Shown: positions 27,259 through 36,110, counted from the first letter of the stretch. The stretch is 37,904 nucleotides of DNA from Neosynechococcus sphagnicola sy1 (GCF_000775285.1 NZ_JJML01000051.1:1-37904); one strand, 5' to 3'. The notes: generated from the letters alone by a model not told the origin. Made by a program: numbers and translations.

Positions 27259-27645
27259 TAGCGGTTATCAATCTACTGAAGCACAGTAACAGCAGTGAGT
27301 AAACCAACCGAGTATGTTCTTTATCGTTACTTCTGCAAATGCGGTTTCTAACGCTTGGAGTAAATCAGGATACGTCCTTGCTCCAAGACGACGGAGAATG
27401 CTCTTAATTTTGAACCAACAGTTCTCAAGGGGTGAAAAATCCGGTGAGTAAGGGGGCAGATAGATAATTTGCGCTCCGGCAGCTGTAATCAAGGCTTCGA
27501 GTCCTGATTCACGAAAGTCAACTTCTCTCGGATGGCCAATTGCTGATTCAGCAGGGAGCAAGGGTTCTATCACTTTCCACTCCGCATCAGTTAAGTCGCT
27601 GGGATACTCTTTGCGAAGGATCTTGATTAGAATTGAGTACTCACT
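27259..27645 (-). pseudogene. chimeric transposase remnant (IS5-type N-terminus joined to IS630-type C-terminus)
   Basis: An open frame on the minus strand from 27645 to the stop at 27268. Its first part reads RKEYPSDLTDAEWKVIEPLL, then AIGHPREVDFRE, the start of an IS5-family transposase. After about 38 codons it continues without a break into ALITAAGAQIIYLPPYSPDF, then SPLENCW and GWFTHCCYCASVD, the end of an IS630-family transposase. Both catalytic cores are incomplete, so it cannot be active. The end near 27259 (TAGCGG...) aligns with the terminus of the IS630 copy at 37404 (TAGCAT...), both flanked by TA, the target of that family. No start codon other than an internal GTG (27573) is seen. 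Confidence 0.8.
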
Positions 27646-27813
27646 TCACCTTCACTCACAAGGTTTGCTTCTAACTTGCAACTTCATCTTTCTTTAGAAA
27701 CAGCCTCTAAATACTATACTAGAAACTTGCAAATCAAACGTTCTTGGCAGTCGTTGTCGCTCTCAGAGGGTGTTTGCAACAGTTCCTCAGCTGTGTCTGA
27801 GATAGGAGGTTTT

Positions 27814-28422
27814 ATGGTCAGCGAAGTCAACGTGGTTTCAGGGCACGGCATTCCCTTGGTAGGGAATGATATTGATACCGATCGCATCATCCCGGCTCGG
27901 TTTCTGCGCTGTGTCACCTTTGATGGCCTTGGTGCCCATGTCTTTACCGACGATCGCGCCCAAGCTCTAGGACACCATGCCTTTGATCAGCCCCAATACC
28001 AGGGAGCCGAGATTCTGGTGGTAAATCGTAACTTTGGCTGTGGTTCCAGTCGAGAGCATGCTCCCCAAGCGATCGCCAAATGGGGTATCCGAGCCATTGT
28101 GGGGGAGAGTTTCGCTGAGATCTTCTTAGGCAATTGCTTGGCCATGGGGATTCCCTGCGTCACCGCTAACCCTGAGACCCTCAAACAACTCCAAGAACAT
28201 CTGGCAGCCAATCCCCAGACGACCCTCACCCTTGATTTAGAAGTGATGGAAATTCGCTGGGGGGATGTTGCAGCCCCCATCTCCCTTAATGAAGGCTCCC
28301 GACAGATGCTAACAATGGGCACCTGGGATGCCTGTGGCCAATTGGTTGCCCAAGCCGAGCAGATTCGGAGTACGGTGGCGCAAATACCCTATGTGCAGTG
28401 GTCAAACCTAGCGGTTCGCTAG
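27814..28422 (+). CDS. leuD: 3-isopropylmalate dehydratase small subunit
   Basis: Small (swivel) subunit of isopropylmalate isomerase, partner of LeuC in leucine synthesis. It carries the aconitase-swivel motifs [26 protein letters not shown] (substrate binding) and [18 protein letters not shown]. The start ATG at 27814 follows a strong ribosome binding site, AGGAGG, with a spacing of about 4-6 bases. The frame extends back to 27676 but those residues are not conserved. It gives about 202 residues, normal for LeuD. The large-subunit gene is not in the window, so leuC and leuD are separate. The stop overlaps that of the convergent CYTH gene. Confidence 0.94.
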   Translation: MVSEVNVVSGHGIPLVGNDIDTDRIIPARFLRCVTFDGLGAHVFTDDRAQALGHHAFDQPQYQGAEILVVNRNFGCGSSREHAPQAIAKWGIRAIVGESFAEIFLGNCLAMGIPCVTANPETLKQLQEHLAANPQTTLTLDLEVMEIRWGDVAAPISLNEGSRQMLTMGTWDACGQLVAQAEQIRSTVAQIPYVQWSNLAVR

Positions 28423-28910
28423 CTGGGCACTTCCGAGCCAGCATCCGCCCACTGGGTAAATGGGTGGTTCACTAGGGAAGTGTTGTAGTAGCGGCGATCG
28501 CCCGAAACCTCCTGCCCAATCCACCCAGGGAGGTCGATCTGTTGCTGTTCATCGGCTAGCTCCACTTCCGCGAGAATTAACCCCTGGTTGTCCCCATGAA
28601 ATTCGTCCACCTCCCACACCACATCTGCCACCGAAATGGTGTAGCGAGTTTTCTCAATCAAGGGGCGATCGCAGAGGTCGTCGAGGAGCTGCATGGCCTC
28701 TGCCAGGGGAATGGGATATTCAAACTCTAGGCGGGCATTGCCCACCGTCGGCCCTTTCAAGGTTAAGTAACCAGCATTGTCTGCTACCCGTACCCGCACG
28801 GTTTGATCCCCCACGGTGGCAATATAACCCTGGCGGTAGCAGACCCCCTGACCCAGCGATCGCCAGGCATCTCCCTGGACAAGGAACTTGCGCTCAATCT
28901 CAACAGCCAT
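28419..28910 (-). CDS. CYTH-domain phosphohydrolase (triphosphatase-like)
   Basis: CYTH-fold protein of about 163 residues. Family members hydrolyse inorganic triphosphate or, less often, make cAMP. The start at 28910 is chosen because it gives the ExExK motif at the very N-terminus ([12 protein letters not shown]4, E6, K8); an upstream frame to 29024 adds unrelated residues. Other tunnel-lining charged residues appear in [42 protein letters not shown] and ILAEVELAD. It is 22 bases after the sugar kinase gene on the same strand, so the two are probably co-transcribed. It is convergent with leuD. Confidence 0.88.
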   Translation of the reverse strand: MAVEIERKFLVQGDAWRSLGQGVCYRQGYIATVGDQTVRVRVADNAGYLTLKGPTVGNARLEFEYPIPLAEAMQLLDDLCDRPLIEKTRYTISVADVVWEVDEFHGDNQGLILAEVELADEQQQIDLPGWIGQEVSGDRRYYNTSLVNHPFTQWADAGSEVPS

Positions 28911-28932
28911 GGTGGATGGGGTTACCCCTGGT

Positions 28933-29908
28933 TCAAAAACAAAATGCGGCCACTTCGGCAGCGGTGGGCTGAGATGCGATCGCCCCAGTTCTGACGGTGG
29001 CAAGTGCCCCCACCGCACTGGCATAGATCACCATATCCCGGGCAATTTGGGGATCGGCCAGACCGGTAAGCCCTAGACGACAGAGTTGATGAATAAAGCC
29101 AGCGAGAAAGCTATCTCCGGCTCCCGTGGTATCAACCACATCGGCGGGGAAGGCAGGCACCCGCCCCTCTTGCTGCTGGAAGGCATAGGCACAGCCTGCG
29201 GCTCCCGACGTAATCAACACACCTTCTAAGTGATCAAGCTGATGGGCGATCACCCCTGGCTCCGCCGTCCCAAATAACCAAATAGCTTCTGCATGGGAGA
29301 GTTTGAGAAAACTCCACCCGCGCGATCAGCGGCTGAATCCGTGCCTGAGCCAAGTCGGGGTTCGGCCAGAAAACGGGTCGCCAGTTCACATCTAAGATCA
29401 CTTTCAGGTAATACTGCTCTGCCAGCTCTAAAGCCCGTGCGATCGCCCGCCGACTGTCAGCATAGGCTAACTCTAAGGTGCCTAATACCAAGTAGTCGGC
29501 GGCTCTAAACAGTTCCACCGGTAATTGCTCTGCTTGCAGGTAGGCATCGGCAAAATCAGCCGCATCAGCTCCATGGAAACCGACAAACTGGATATTCTCA
29601 GCCTGGGGGCGGAGGACTCGAATTTTTCGCGTCGGTGCGGTGGGCGAGTACTGAACTCCCGTGGTGTCAACCCCTGCGGTCTCTAATACCTCCACCAACG
29701 CCATCCCCGCTTCATCCTCACCTACACACCCGACAAACCCTGCCGTTGTTCCCAATTTAACCAGGGCTGACGCAACATTGGCAGGCGCTCCCCCCGCATG
29801 AGGGGTCCACGACGTTACAGATTCAACAGATGCCACGGGTTGATCCGCGATCTCATCCCATAAAACTTCGCCCAGACAAAGCACACGGGGAAAGTCCTGA
29901 GTAGCCAT
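28933..29908 (-). CDS. PfkB-family carbohydrate kinase (fructokinase-like), frameshifted
   Basis: Ribokinase-fold sugar kinase that phosphorylates a hexose, most likely fructose, with ATP. The N-terminal PfkB signature is AGGAPANVASALVKLG, and the C-terminal ATP and anion-hole motif is VVDTTGAGDSFLAGF, with Asp of GAGD as the catalytic base. KVILDVNWRPVFW is typical of fructokinases. The frame breaks at the A4 run 29308-29311. Dropping one base joins IARVEF to LKLSHAEAIWLFG, giving about 324 residues. The start ATG at 29908 gives MATQDFPRVLCLGEVLWDE. It leads the CYTH gene by 22 bases. The sugar specificity is inferred. Confidence 0.87.
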
Positions 29909-30229
29909 TTAGTTTAGAGAATGGAAGCTATGACATGGAAGCAATGAATTCCATTGTCTCAGAATTCCCGAAACCAGATGGAGCCCTGAGATAGTTTTTC
30001 AGACATAAACCCAATCAAGCTTAAGGCTGATGCATGTTCAGGGCTAATTTGGCGGCGTTCTGGGCTGCCCGACAAAGGTTTTCTCTAAATTTCTGTGGTT
30101 AACTTCCTGGCTTTAGCTTCTCCCTAGCCCCATCACCAACCTGACCAGCGGTTGAAACGGAGGGGGACTGAGTGAATAGCTAAGGAATACACTAAACTAG
30201 AAAAGCTGTCGAATTTTTTCACAACTCCC
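29909..30229. other. gene-free divergent spacer upstream of the kinase and rpmF genes
   Basis: 321 bases with no coding signal in either strand. Both the sugar kinase (minus) and rpmF (plus) must be transcribed from promoters here. Imperfect direct repeats of ATGGAAGC lie at about 29923-29945. No clear sigma-70 pair could be assigned with confidence. Confidence 0.5.
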
Positions 30230-30403
30230 ATGGCTGTTCCTAAGAAGAAAACGTCACAATCAAAGCGTGACAAGCGTCGGGCCACCTGGAAACGGAAAGC
30301 GGTTCTAGAAGCCCAAAAAGCAATTTCCCTCGGCAAATCCATCCTGACGGGACGGGGCAATTTTGTTTATCCCCCGAATGAAGAGGCAGACGACGAGCCA
30401 TAA
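30230..30403 (+). CDS. rpmF: 50S ribosomal protein L32
   Basis: Small basic protein of 57 residues on the surface of the large ribosomal subunit. The sequence starts [20 protein letters not shown], the L32 hallmark, and closes with [14 protein letters not shown]. The cyanobacterial L32 form lacks the zinc-binding Cys set, as seen here. The start ATG at 30230 is the only one that gives this N-terminus. It is three bases from the next gene's start region (stop 30403; next ATG 30407), so the oxidoreductase is probably read from the same transcript. Confidence 0.96.
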   Translation: MAVPKKKTSQSKRDKRRATWKRKAVLEAQKAISLGKSILTGRGNFVYPPNEEADDEP

Positions 30404-30406
30404 CTG

Positions 30407-31006
30407 ATGCTGGGTAAATTCTTCCAGAAACCAGAAGCTGATCAGAGTCAACGGGTGCCCCCTGGCCAACATCTTGCCAGTGGCTTTCCGGTTCTGACCT
30501 ATGGGCAAACCCCTGAGGTTACAACCACAGAGTGGCAGTTAGAGATTTGGGGTGCTGCGCAGTCTGCAACTTTTTCCTGGTCAGACCTGATGGCGATGCC
30601 GCAGCACAACTTCACGGCGGATTTTCACTGTGTCACTCGCTGGTCAAAACTGGATGTGCAGTGGACAGGGGTGAAGGTGACTGATCTCATGAGCCATCTA
30701 TCGGTCGATCCCAAGGCGCTGTATCTAATGCAGCATAGCTACGGCGACTACACTACCAATATTTCCTTGGTAGACTTTCTGCGTCAGGAGAACTTCTTGG
30801 CTCATACGCTGTTTGGTCAACCCTTACCAAAGGAGCACGGTGGGCCGGTTCGGCTGGTCGTTCCTCACCTCTATGCTTGGAAAAGTGCCAAGTGGCTGCG
30901 GGGGTTAGAGTTCCTGGAGCAAGAAGACTTGGGTTTCTGGGAACGGAATGGCTATCACCGTCGAGGCGAACCTTGGGGTGAAGAACGTTACAGTGGCAAT
31001 GGCTGA
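30407..31006 (+). CDS. molybdopterin-dependent oxidoreductase, sulfite-oxidase-fold
   Basis: Cytoplasmic single-domain protein of 199 residues with the sulfite oxidase/YedY-type molybdopterin-binding fold. The molybdenum-ligating Cys is Cys75 in ADFHCVTRWS, the usual H-C-V-T-R/G-W motif. Other family pieces are LMQHSYGDYTTNIS, GGPVRLVVPHLYAWKSAKW, and the end LGFWERNGYHRRGEPWGEERY. No Tat signal is present, unlike periplasmic YedY, so it probably stays in the cytoplasm. It begins four bases after the rpmF stop. The substrate is unknown; an oxidation or reduction at sulfur or nitrogen compounds is the family range. Confidence 0.9.
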   Translation: MLGKFFQKPEADQSQRVPPGQHLASGFPVLTYGQTPEVTTTEWQLEIWGAAQSATFSWSDLMAMPQHNFTADFHCVTRWSKLDVQWTGVKVTDLMSHLSVDPKALYLMQHSYGDYTTNISLVDFLRQENFLAHTLFGQPLPKEHGGPVRLVVPHLYAWKSAKWLRGLEFLEQEDLGFWERNGYHRRGEPWGEERYSGNG

Positions 31007-31112
31007 ATCCACGCGTTTACGGTATTGGAATAGTAGAATATATTGCCGACGATGAGGGTCGATCGGTCTCCTAACCGAGGAGTGGTTTGCTTAAGACGTT
31101 GGCAAGATTTAA

Positions 31113-31199
31113 GGAGAGGTGGCAGAGTGGTCGATTGCGTCTGACTTGAAATCAGATGAGCCCTTGCGGGTTCCCAGGGTTCGAATCCCTGCCTCTCCG
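31113..31199 (+). tRNA. tRNA-Ser(UGA)
   Basis: 87-base cloverleaf with 7-base acceptor arms GGAGAGG (31113-31119) and CCTCTCC (31192-31198), and discriminator G. The anticodon arm TCTGA-CTTGAAA-TCAGA gives anticodon TGA. The long variable arm (TGAGCCCTTGCGGGTTC) and the T arm CAGGGTTCGAATCCCTG confirm a class II serine tRNA. CCA is not encoded. Confidence 0.97.
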
Positions 31200-31237
31200 T
31201 CATTTGATCATCCAATAGTGTCCAACACGATCTATAT

Positions 31238-31270
31238 AGATCCTTTCTGGCAAAGGATCTAACTTATTTT
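31238..31270 (+). terminator. hairpin terminator after tRNA-Ser
   Basis: A perfect 9-base stem, AGATCCTTT with AAAGGATCT (31238-31246 and 31252-31260), loop CTGGC, followed by AACTTATTTT. It lies 40 bases after the tRNA and fits its terminator; it could also serve the opposite gene ending at 31457. Confidence 0.65.
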
Positions 31271-31456
31271 AGCGTTCAACCAAGTTCCAGATTATCCATT
31301 GTCATCCAGGGGCATTTGGGAGGAGAGCTGGGGCTTGAGAAGGATCTGCCCCCAATGCGGATCGGGATGGAGTCCGCAATACTCAAGCATCTGAGAAACA
31401 TCCTCGCCAGCCTCACCGCCCCCCTGGTGGTGTTCTTTGGTTCCGATGTCACTCCC

Positions 31457-33241
31457 TCAGCTATCGGCCACAATTTTGAGTTGTTGAATATTCCACAGAG
31501 TACCTCCCAAGCCAGAGACCTGCACCCCCTGAACATGATTGCGAACTGCTGCTAAGGTTAGCGGGTTAATGAGATAAATAAACGGTAAGTATTCTTGGGT
31601 AATTTTCTGGGTCTTGGCATAGATTGCCTTTCGTTTGGTTTCATCTAACTCCTGTGCCCCCTGGATATACAGTTGACCAATTTCCTGCTCCCAGTCAGTA
31701 ACGACCCGTCCGACTAGAGGCAATTGACCCGCTTGTGGTTTTTGATTAAAGGTGTGTAACCCTCCCTCGGGTGACCAAATATTGGCTCCATCATTGGGCT
31801 CTACCCCCCCCGTAAAGCCGAGGAAATAGCATTCCCATTCCAAAGAATTTGATAACTTATCTACGAGGACATTGAAGTTAATAAAATTTAAATCAACCTG
31901 AATACCGATCTTGGCAAGATCTTGTTTGATCTGAGCACAAATAGCTTCAGCGGTTCTACTGCCTGTGTTGGCTAGGAGTGTGAATCGAACTCGGTTGCCT
32001 TGAACATCCAATAATTGTCCTTGGTTGCTATAGCGAAAACCAGATTTTTTCAGCAGGTTTTTTGCCTTTTCTAGATCGTAATTGTAAACCCTCAGACCTT
32101 GATCAGGAGATAGATAGTAGGGGCTTTGAACCGAGATTGGAGAATTTTGCAACTCTCCCAAACCTCGATAAATATTGTTAATTAAGGTCTGGCGATCAAT
32201 AGCATAGGCAATGGCCTGTCTAAATGCCAAGGTGTTGAACCAGCGAGATTTAATCGGATCCACCAAGGGTTGGCCATTAGGGCGATGTCCTTGGTTGAGA
32301 TTAAAGGAAATAAAGGTGGTGCCAGAAGCGGGGCCGCCATTATATATTGTGAACTTGCCCCGCTGTTCCTCACGTTTCAGGAGTGAAAATGTTAAGGGGG
32401 AAATATTTAACACATCTAAACTGCCAGAGCGAAACTGTAACAATGCCGTGTCTGTTGACTCCACAATTTGCCATACAAAACGCTCAATATAGGGCAATGG
32501 CTGGCCTTGTTCATCGTGACGCCAGTAGTAAGGATTGCGCTTGAAAATCACCCTTTGACTGGTGGTATAACGCTCGATCATGAAGGGACCATTGCAGATA
32601 ATTTGTTCGGGAGGTGTGTTGGTTCCCCACGCTGACAAGAGCCGGGGCTTCCCATCCGAGTCAACGGTTTCTACCAGGGGACGCAGTACGTGTTCGGGCA
32701 AAATCGGCAGCCCGGTGCTGCGCAAAAAGGGTGCAAAGGGTTCCGGCACTGTAAATTCAATCCGCCGCTGATCCAGTTGTTGGACATGCGGTAAAGCGCG
32801 GCTGGTACCAATTCGCAGCACATCCCTGGCATCGGTGGGAATTTGGTTGTTGAAGAAGATACTGTTGTAGGTAAACACCACATCTGCTGCCGTCAATGGT
32901 TGACCGTCAGACCACTTCAAATGTTCTCGTAGGGTGAAGACAATTTGTTTTTTATCAGCTGAGAATTTCCAAGACTCGGCCAGGGCTGGTTCAATTTCTC
33001 CCGTTACCCCATTTTCTGTAATCAATCCCTCATAAATGTAGGTGAAAACGTTGGGAGACTCTTGATTTAGAGGGTAATTAAAGGTCTTGGGATCGCCCAA
33101 GGTCGGGGCAACCAACTCAGGTACCTGAGTGGCATTGGTTCTCAACTGATCGGGGTTACAGGCTGACAACCCACTCGCCAGCAATAAGCTAAACCCCACC
33201 AGCAGCCAGCGACGCAGCAGAGACACAGCAGCAGAAATCAT
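31457..33241 (-). CDS. ABC transporter substrate-binding lipoprotein, peptide/nickel type (SBP_bac_5)
   Basis: Extracytoplasmic solute-binding protein of about 594 residues, family SBP_bac_5 (DppA/OppA/NikA). The start ATG at 33241 gives a lipoprotein signal with lipobox ASGLSAC (from MISAAVSLLRRWLLVGFSLL) and sits after a good ribosome binding site (GGAAGGGAGA). The 33337 start adds 32 unconserved residues. Motifs include TFNYPLNQESPNVFTYIYEG, WSDGQPLTAADVVFTYN and ALAFRQAIAYAIDR-type helices (NTLAFRQAIAYAIDR). It binds peptides or similar ligands outside the cytoplasm. No ABC permease or ATPase gene is adjacent. It is divergent from the grrP-like gene over 219 bases. Confidence 0.92.
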   Translation of the reverse strand: MISAAVSLLRRWLLVGFSLLLASGLSACNPDQLRTNATQVPELVAPTLGDPKTFNYPLNQESPNVFTYIYEGLITENGVTGEIEPALAESWKFSADKKQIVFTLREHLKWSDGQPLTAADVVFTYNSIFFNNQIPTDARDVLRIGTSRALPHVQQLDQRRIEFTVPEPFAPFLRSTGLPILPEHVLRPLVETVDSDGKPRLLSAWGTNTPPEQIICNGPFMIERYTTSQRVIFKRNPYYWRHDEQGQPLPYIERFVWQIVESTDTALLQFRSGSLDVLNISPLTFSLLKREEQRGKFTIYNGGPASGTTFISFNLNQGHRPNGQPLVDPIKSRWFNTLAFRQAIAYAIDRQTLINNIYRGLGELQNSPISVQSPYYLSPDQGLRVYNYDLEKAKNLLKKSGFRYSNQGQLLDVQGNRVRFTLLANTGSRTAEAICAQIKQDLAKIGIQVDLNFINFNVLVDKLSNSLEWECYFLGFTGGVEPNDGANIWSPEGGLHTFNQKPQAGQLPLVGRVVTDWEQEIGQLYIQGAQELDETKRKAIYAKTQKITQEYLPFIYLINPLTLAAVRNHVQGVQVSGLGGTLWNIQQLKIVADS

Positions 33242-33460
33242 TCTCCCTTCCTTCCTATTGACGGCGGTTCCCGAGGTCAGCAGCTTGAGTTTTGAGGACT
33301 TAACCGTTACAACTGAGTCAAGAGACTCCATTCCCAAGACCGATGCTCCATGGGTTGCTGTAACGAGGTTGCATGAGTACCGCAGTTATAACAGTCACGC
33401 AAAGTATCTCTGATTATGCAGAACCCTCAGGTATATTCAATATTATTCAGAGGACTACCT

Positions 33461-34357
33461 ATGCCTAGAAGACTTGCGATCGCCGCTCTTGGCCTGATGC
33501 TAGCAGTTGCTCTGCCGGGTCGAGCCTTGGCAGAATCCGTTTTAGAAAAAGTGGCACGTACCGGAGTCCTGACGGCGGGTACCAGCACGGATGCCGTGCC
33601 CCTGGCTTACATTGATGACAAGGGCAATTTCGTCGGTTATTCCGTAGACATCCTAGAGATCGTGCGATCGCAACTCGAAAAAGAATTAGGTAAACCGATC
33701 AAGCTGGAACTGGTGGGGGTCACGGTTGCCGATCGCATCCCTAAACTTGTCAGCGAGGAACTGGATATTGTCTGTGAAGCCTCCAGTTTTACCTGGGAGC
33801 GGGAAAAATATGTTGATTTTTCAGTGGATTATGGCATTACTGGCACCCGGTTACTGGTGAAAAAGGGAAGTCCCCTGAGCACACCCCAGTCCTTAGTGGG
33901 CAAGCGCATTGGGGTGATTCCTCAATCAGTCAATGCCCAGGTGATGAAGCTGGTTCAACCCCAAGCAACCTTTGTCCCGGTGAAAGATCGAGCGGAAGGC
34001 GCTACGGCTCTTGAGCAAGGCAAACTGGATGCCCTCGCCTCGGATGGCATCTTGCTGGAAGGATTTCGGCTAACGGCGAGTAACCCCGATGCCTTTGCCG
34101 TGGTACCCGCAAAACCCTATGCCATTCAAGGGCTTGCCTGTATGTTGCCCGAAAATGATTCCTCCTTCCGGGATCTGGTGAACTATAGCCTGGTGAGCTT
34201 CATGCAAGGGGTAGAAACTGGCGACAAGCAATCGACGGCCATTATTGATCGCTGGTTTGGCCCCGAAGGCATAGTGACGCTGAATCGGGAAATGATCGAT
34301 AATTTCTTTCGATTTGTGGTGGATTCCTACGAGCAAATCCCACTCACCCAGAAATAA
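33461..34357 (+). CDS. grrP: orphan family-3 periplasmic binding protein, GrrP-like
   Basis: Secreted solute-binding protein of about 298 residues with the amino-acid (GltI/FliY) type fold. A signal peptide with AxA cleavage site (GRALA/ES) opens the product. The family core is visible: VARTGVLTAGTSTDAVPLAY, GYSVDILEIVRSQLEKELG, IPKLVSEELDIVCEASSFTW and VDFSVDYGITGTRLLVKKGS. The start at 33461 follows an AGAGGA ribosome binding site; the frame to 33416 adds 15 unlikely residues. It has no permease or ATPase next to it. An orphan protein of this kind (GrrP) is described beside grrA and grrM in cyanobacteria, and grrA/grrM lie in the same direction 1.3 kb downstream. GrrP identity is inferred from context. 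Confidence 0.75.
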   Translation: MPRRLAIAALGLMLAVALPGRALAESVLEKVARTGVLTAGTSTDAVPLAYIDDKGNFVGYSVDILEIVRSQLEKELGKPIKLELVGVTVADRIPKLVSEELDIVCEASSFTWEREKYVDFSVDYGITGTRLLVKKGSPLSTPQSLVGKRIGVIPQSVNAQVMKLVQPQATFVPVKDRAEGATALEQGKLDALASDGILLEGFRLTASNPDAFAVVPAKPYAIQGLACMLPENDSSFRDLVNYSLVSFMQGVETGDKQSTAIIDRWFGPEGIVTLNREMIDNFFRFVVDSYEQIPLTQK

Positions 34358-34371
34358 CATACCCTAGCCTA

Positions 34372-35619
34372 ATGAAAATCTTGGTGCTGAATGCTGGGTC
34401 AAGTAGCCACAAAAGTTGTCTCTACGAGTTTGGCGATAGCCTGCCTGAGCAGCCCCTTAAACCACTGTGGGAAGCCCAGGTTGACTGGGCCTCTCAGCCG
34501 GGGATGGCTGAGTTAAGGGTCAAAACGGTCGATATCCCTTCCTATGAAACGGTGTTTCCCTCCGTCTCTCGGTTTGAGGATACACTGCGACTTCTGCAAA
34601 CCATCTGGTCTGGAGAAGTTCCGGTGGTGAGTCAACCCGGTGACATCGACATCGTGGGGCATCGGGTGGTGCATGGTGGGCGAGACTATCAAGAAAGTAC
34701 CTGGGTGAACCCTGCGGTCAAGGCCGAGATCGCCCAGTTAGCGACCTTGGCTCCAGTCCATAACCCCGTTAACTTGCAGGGCATTGACATCATTGAGCAG
34801 TGCTTAGGGACGGTGCCCCAAGTTGCCGTATTTGACACCGCCTTCCACAGCCAAATGCCCATGGCGGCGAAGGTTTATCCCATTCCCTGGCAGTGGTTTG
34901 AACAGGGCATTCAACGCTATGGGTTCCACGGCATTAGTCATCAATATGTAGCCACCCGTGCTGCGGAAATTCTCCACCAACCCCTGACGGATTTGCGGCT
35001 GATTACCTGCCATTTGGGGAATGGTTGCTCTTTAGCGGCCATTCACCAGGGGCATAGTATCGACACGACAATGGGCTTTACGCCCTTAGAAGGGCTGATG
35101 ATGGGCTGCCGCTCTGGATCGGTTGATCCGGGGATTTTGCTGCACCTGATCCGCCACCACCATCTCGATGCTCAACAACTAGATACATTATTAAATCAAG
35201 AATCGGGTCTGAAGGGGGTGTCTGGTAGCTCTGGGGATATGCGCCAAATTCTCAAGCAGGCGGCGGCGGGGGATGGGCAGGCAAATCTAGCACTAGCGGT
35301 TTATATTCATCGCCTGCGATCGCACATCGGATCGATGTTAGCGGCGCTTGGAGGGCTGGATGCCTTGGTGTTCACCGGAGGGGTGGGGGAAAATGCGGCC
35401 CCGATTCGGGCGGCGGTTTGTGAAGCCTTTGGCTTTTTAGGCTTGAACTTAGATCTGGCCCAAAATATGCAGTCTCCTTGTGATCAAGATATTGCCACCC
35501 TGGATTCACGGGTGCGAGTGCTGGTCATTCATACCCAAGAAGATTGGGCGATCGCCCAAGAATGTTGGCGACTCAGCCAATCCCCTCAGAAGGCCGTAGT
35601 AACCACGCACGTCCCATAA
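34372..35619 (+). CDS. ackA: acetate kinase
   Basis: Acetate/propionate kinase that interconverts acetate plus ATP and acetyl-phosphate plus ADP. Signatures are the N-terminal MKILVLNAGSSSHKSCLYE, the substrate site HRVVHGGRDYQES, VFDTAFHSQMP, RYGFHGISHQYVA, ITCHLGNGCSLAAI, DTTMGFTPLEGLMMGCRSGS and VFTGGVGENAAPIR. The 415 residues match the family. It begins 14 bases after the grrP-like stop, so the two are probably co-transcribed. The phosphotransacetylase gene (pta), its usual partner, is absent from the window. The location inside a Grr locus is unusual for this enzyme. Confidence 0.95.
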   Translation: MKILVLNAGSSSHKSCLYEFGDSLPEQPLKPLWEAQVDWASQPGMAELRVKTVDIPSYETVFPSVSRFEDTLRLLQTIWSGEVPVVSQPGDIDIVGHRVVHGGRDYQESTWVNPAVKAEIAQLATLAPVHNPVNLQGIDIIEQCLGTVPQVAVFDTAFHSQMPMAAKVYPIPWQWFEQGIQRYGFHGISHQYVATRAAEILHQPLTDLRLITCHLGNGCSLAAIHQGHSIDTTMGFTPLEGLMMGCRSGSVDPGILLHLIRHHHLDAQQLDTLLNQESGLKGVSGSSGDMRQILKQAAAGDGQANLALAVYIHRLRSHIGSMLAALGGLDALVFTGGVGENAAPIRAAVCEAFGFLGLNLDLAQNMQSPCDQDIATLDSRVRVLVIHTQEDWAIAQECWRLSQSPQKAVVTTHVP

Positions 35620-35713
35620 TGTCCCAGAGACTTAGTCCTCACAGCCGCTTCCACTCCTGAAGGGGAATAAGATAAGCTCAATTTATTATTTCAGTAGTGG
35701 GAGGATTTCCCCC

Positions 35714-36052
35714 TTGAAAATCTCGACAACATCAGGTTTGGTGGGCTTCTTACTGACACTCTCTGCCCTTCATCCCCCAGAAGCAACCGCTGCCCTGAAC
35801 CAGTCATCAGCACAGCATGCTCCGCCAACGATTGAAGCCCGGTTGACGGCTATTACCGCAGCCCTTCGCAGTCGAGAAACCCAACTTCCGGAAGCACCAC
35901 AAACTTTGCCCTTCGATCTCAAAGAGGGTTTGAAGTTGGCCTGGGGAAATTGGGGAAATTGGCGTAACGGCAGCTGGCGTAACGGCGGTTGGCGAGACTG
36001 GCGCAATGGCTGGCGGGATGGTGGCGGCTTTGTTAACTTCCGCAACTGGTAA
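35714..36052 (+). CDS. grrA: GrrA/OscA-type RiPP precursor peptide
   Basis: Short secreted-type peptide of 112 residues that is the likely substrate of the radical SAM enzyme encoded next door. The start is TTG at 35714, nine bases after a GGGAGGA ribosome binding site, giving the family-like MKISTTSGLVGFLLTLSAL leader with hydrophobic core and an ATA cleavage-like site. From residue 77 the core is Gly/Trp/Asn/Arg-rich and holds nine aromatic-X-Asn/Asp motifs: W77-G-N, W80-G-N, W83-R-N, W88-R-N, W93-R-D, W96-R-N, W100-R-D, F106-V-N and F109-R-N. Family knowledge says these become Trp/Phe-to-Asn/Asp (side-chain) cyclophanes. The DNA core is also repetitive (GGAAATTGG twice, TGGCGTAACGGC). The mature product is unknown. 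Confidence 0.9.
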   Translation: MKISTTSGLVGFLLTLSALHPPEATAALNQSSAQHAPPTIEARLTAITAALRSRETQLPEAPQTLPFDLKEGLKLAWGNWGNWRNGSWRNGGWRDWRNGWRDGGGFVNFRNW

Positions 36053-36110
36053 CCTTGAGCAGGGGAGAAGCATCCTTCTACCCTAGGTAACACTCTCATT
36101 GGCCCTCGTC

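Noticed and set aside
28460..28972. 170-residue plus-strand frame rich in Pro and Arg
   Set aside because: Antisense shadow of the CYTH gene and the end of the sugar kinase.
31276..31555. Overlapping frames on both strands near the 3' end of the peptide-binding protein gene
   Set aside because: Neither has a ribosome binding site or recognisable motif; the part beyond 31457 lies inside the binding protein gene.
35936..36030. Short tandem DNA repeats as a CRISPR-like or minisatellite array
   Set aside because: The repeats encode the Gly/Trp/Asn-rich core of GrrA and have no spacer structure.
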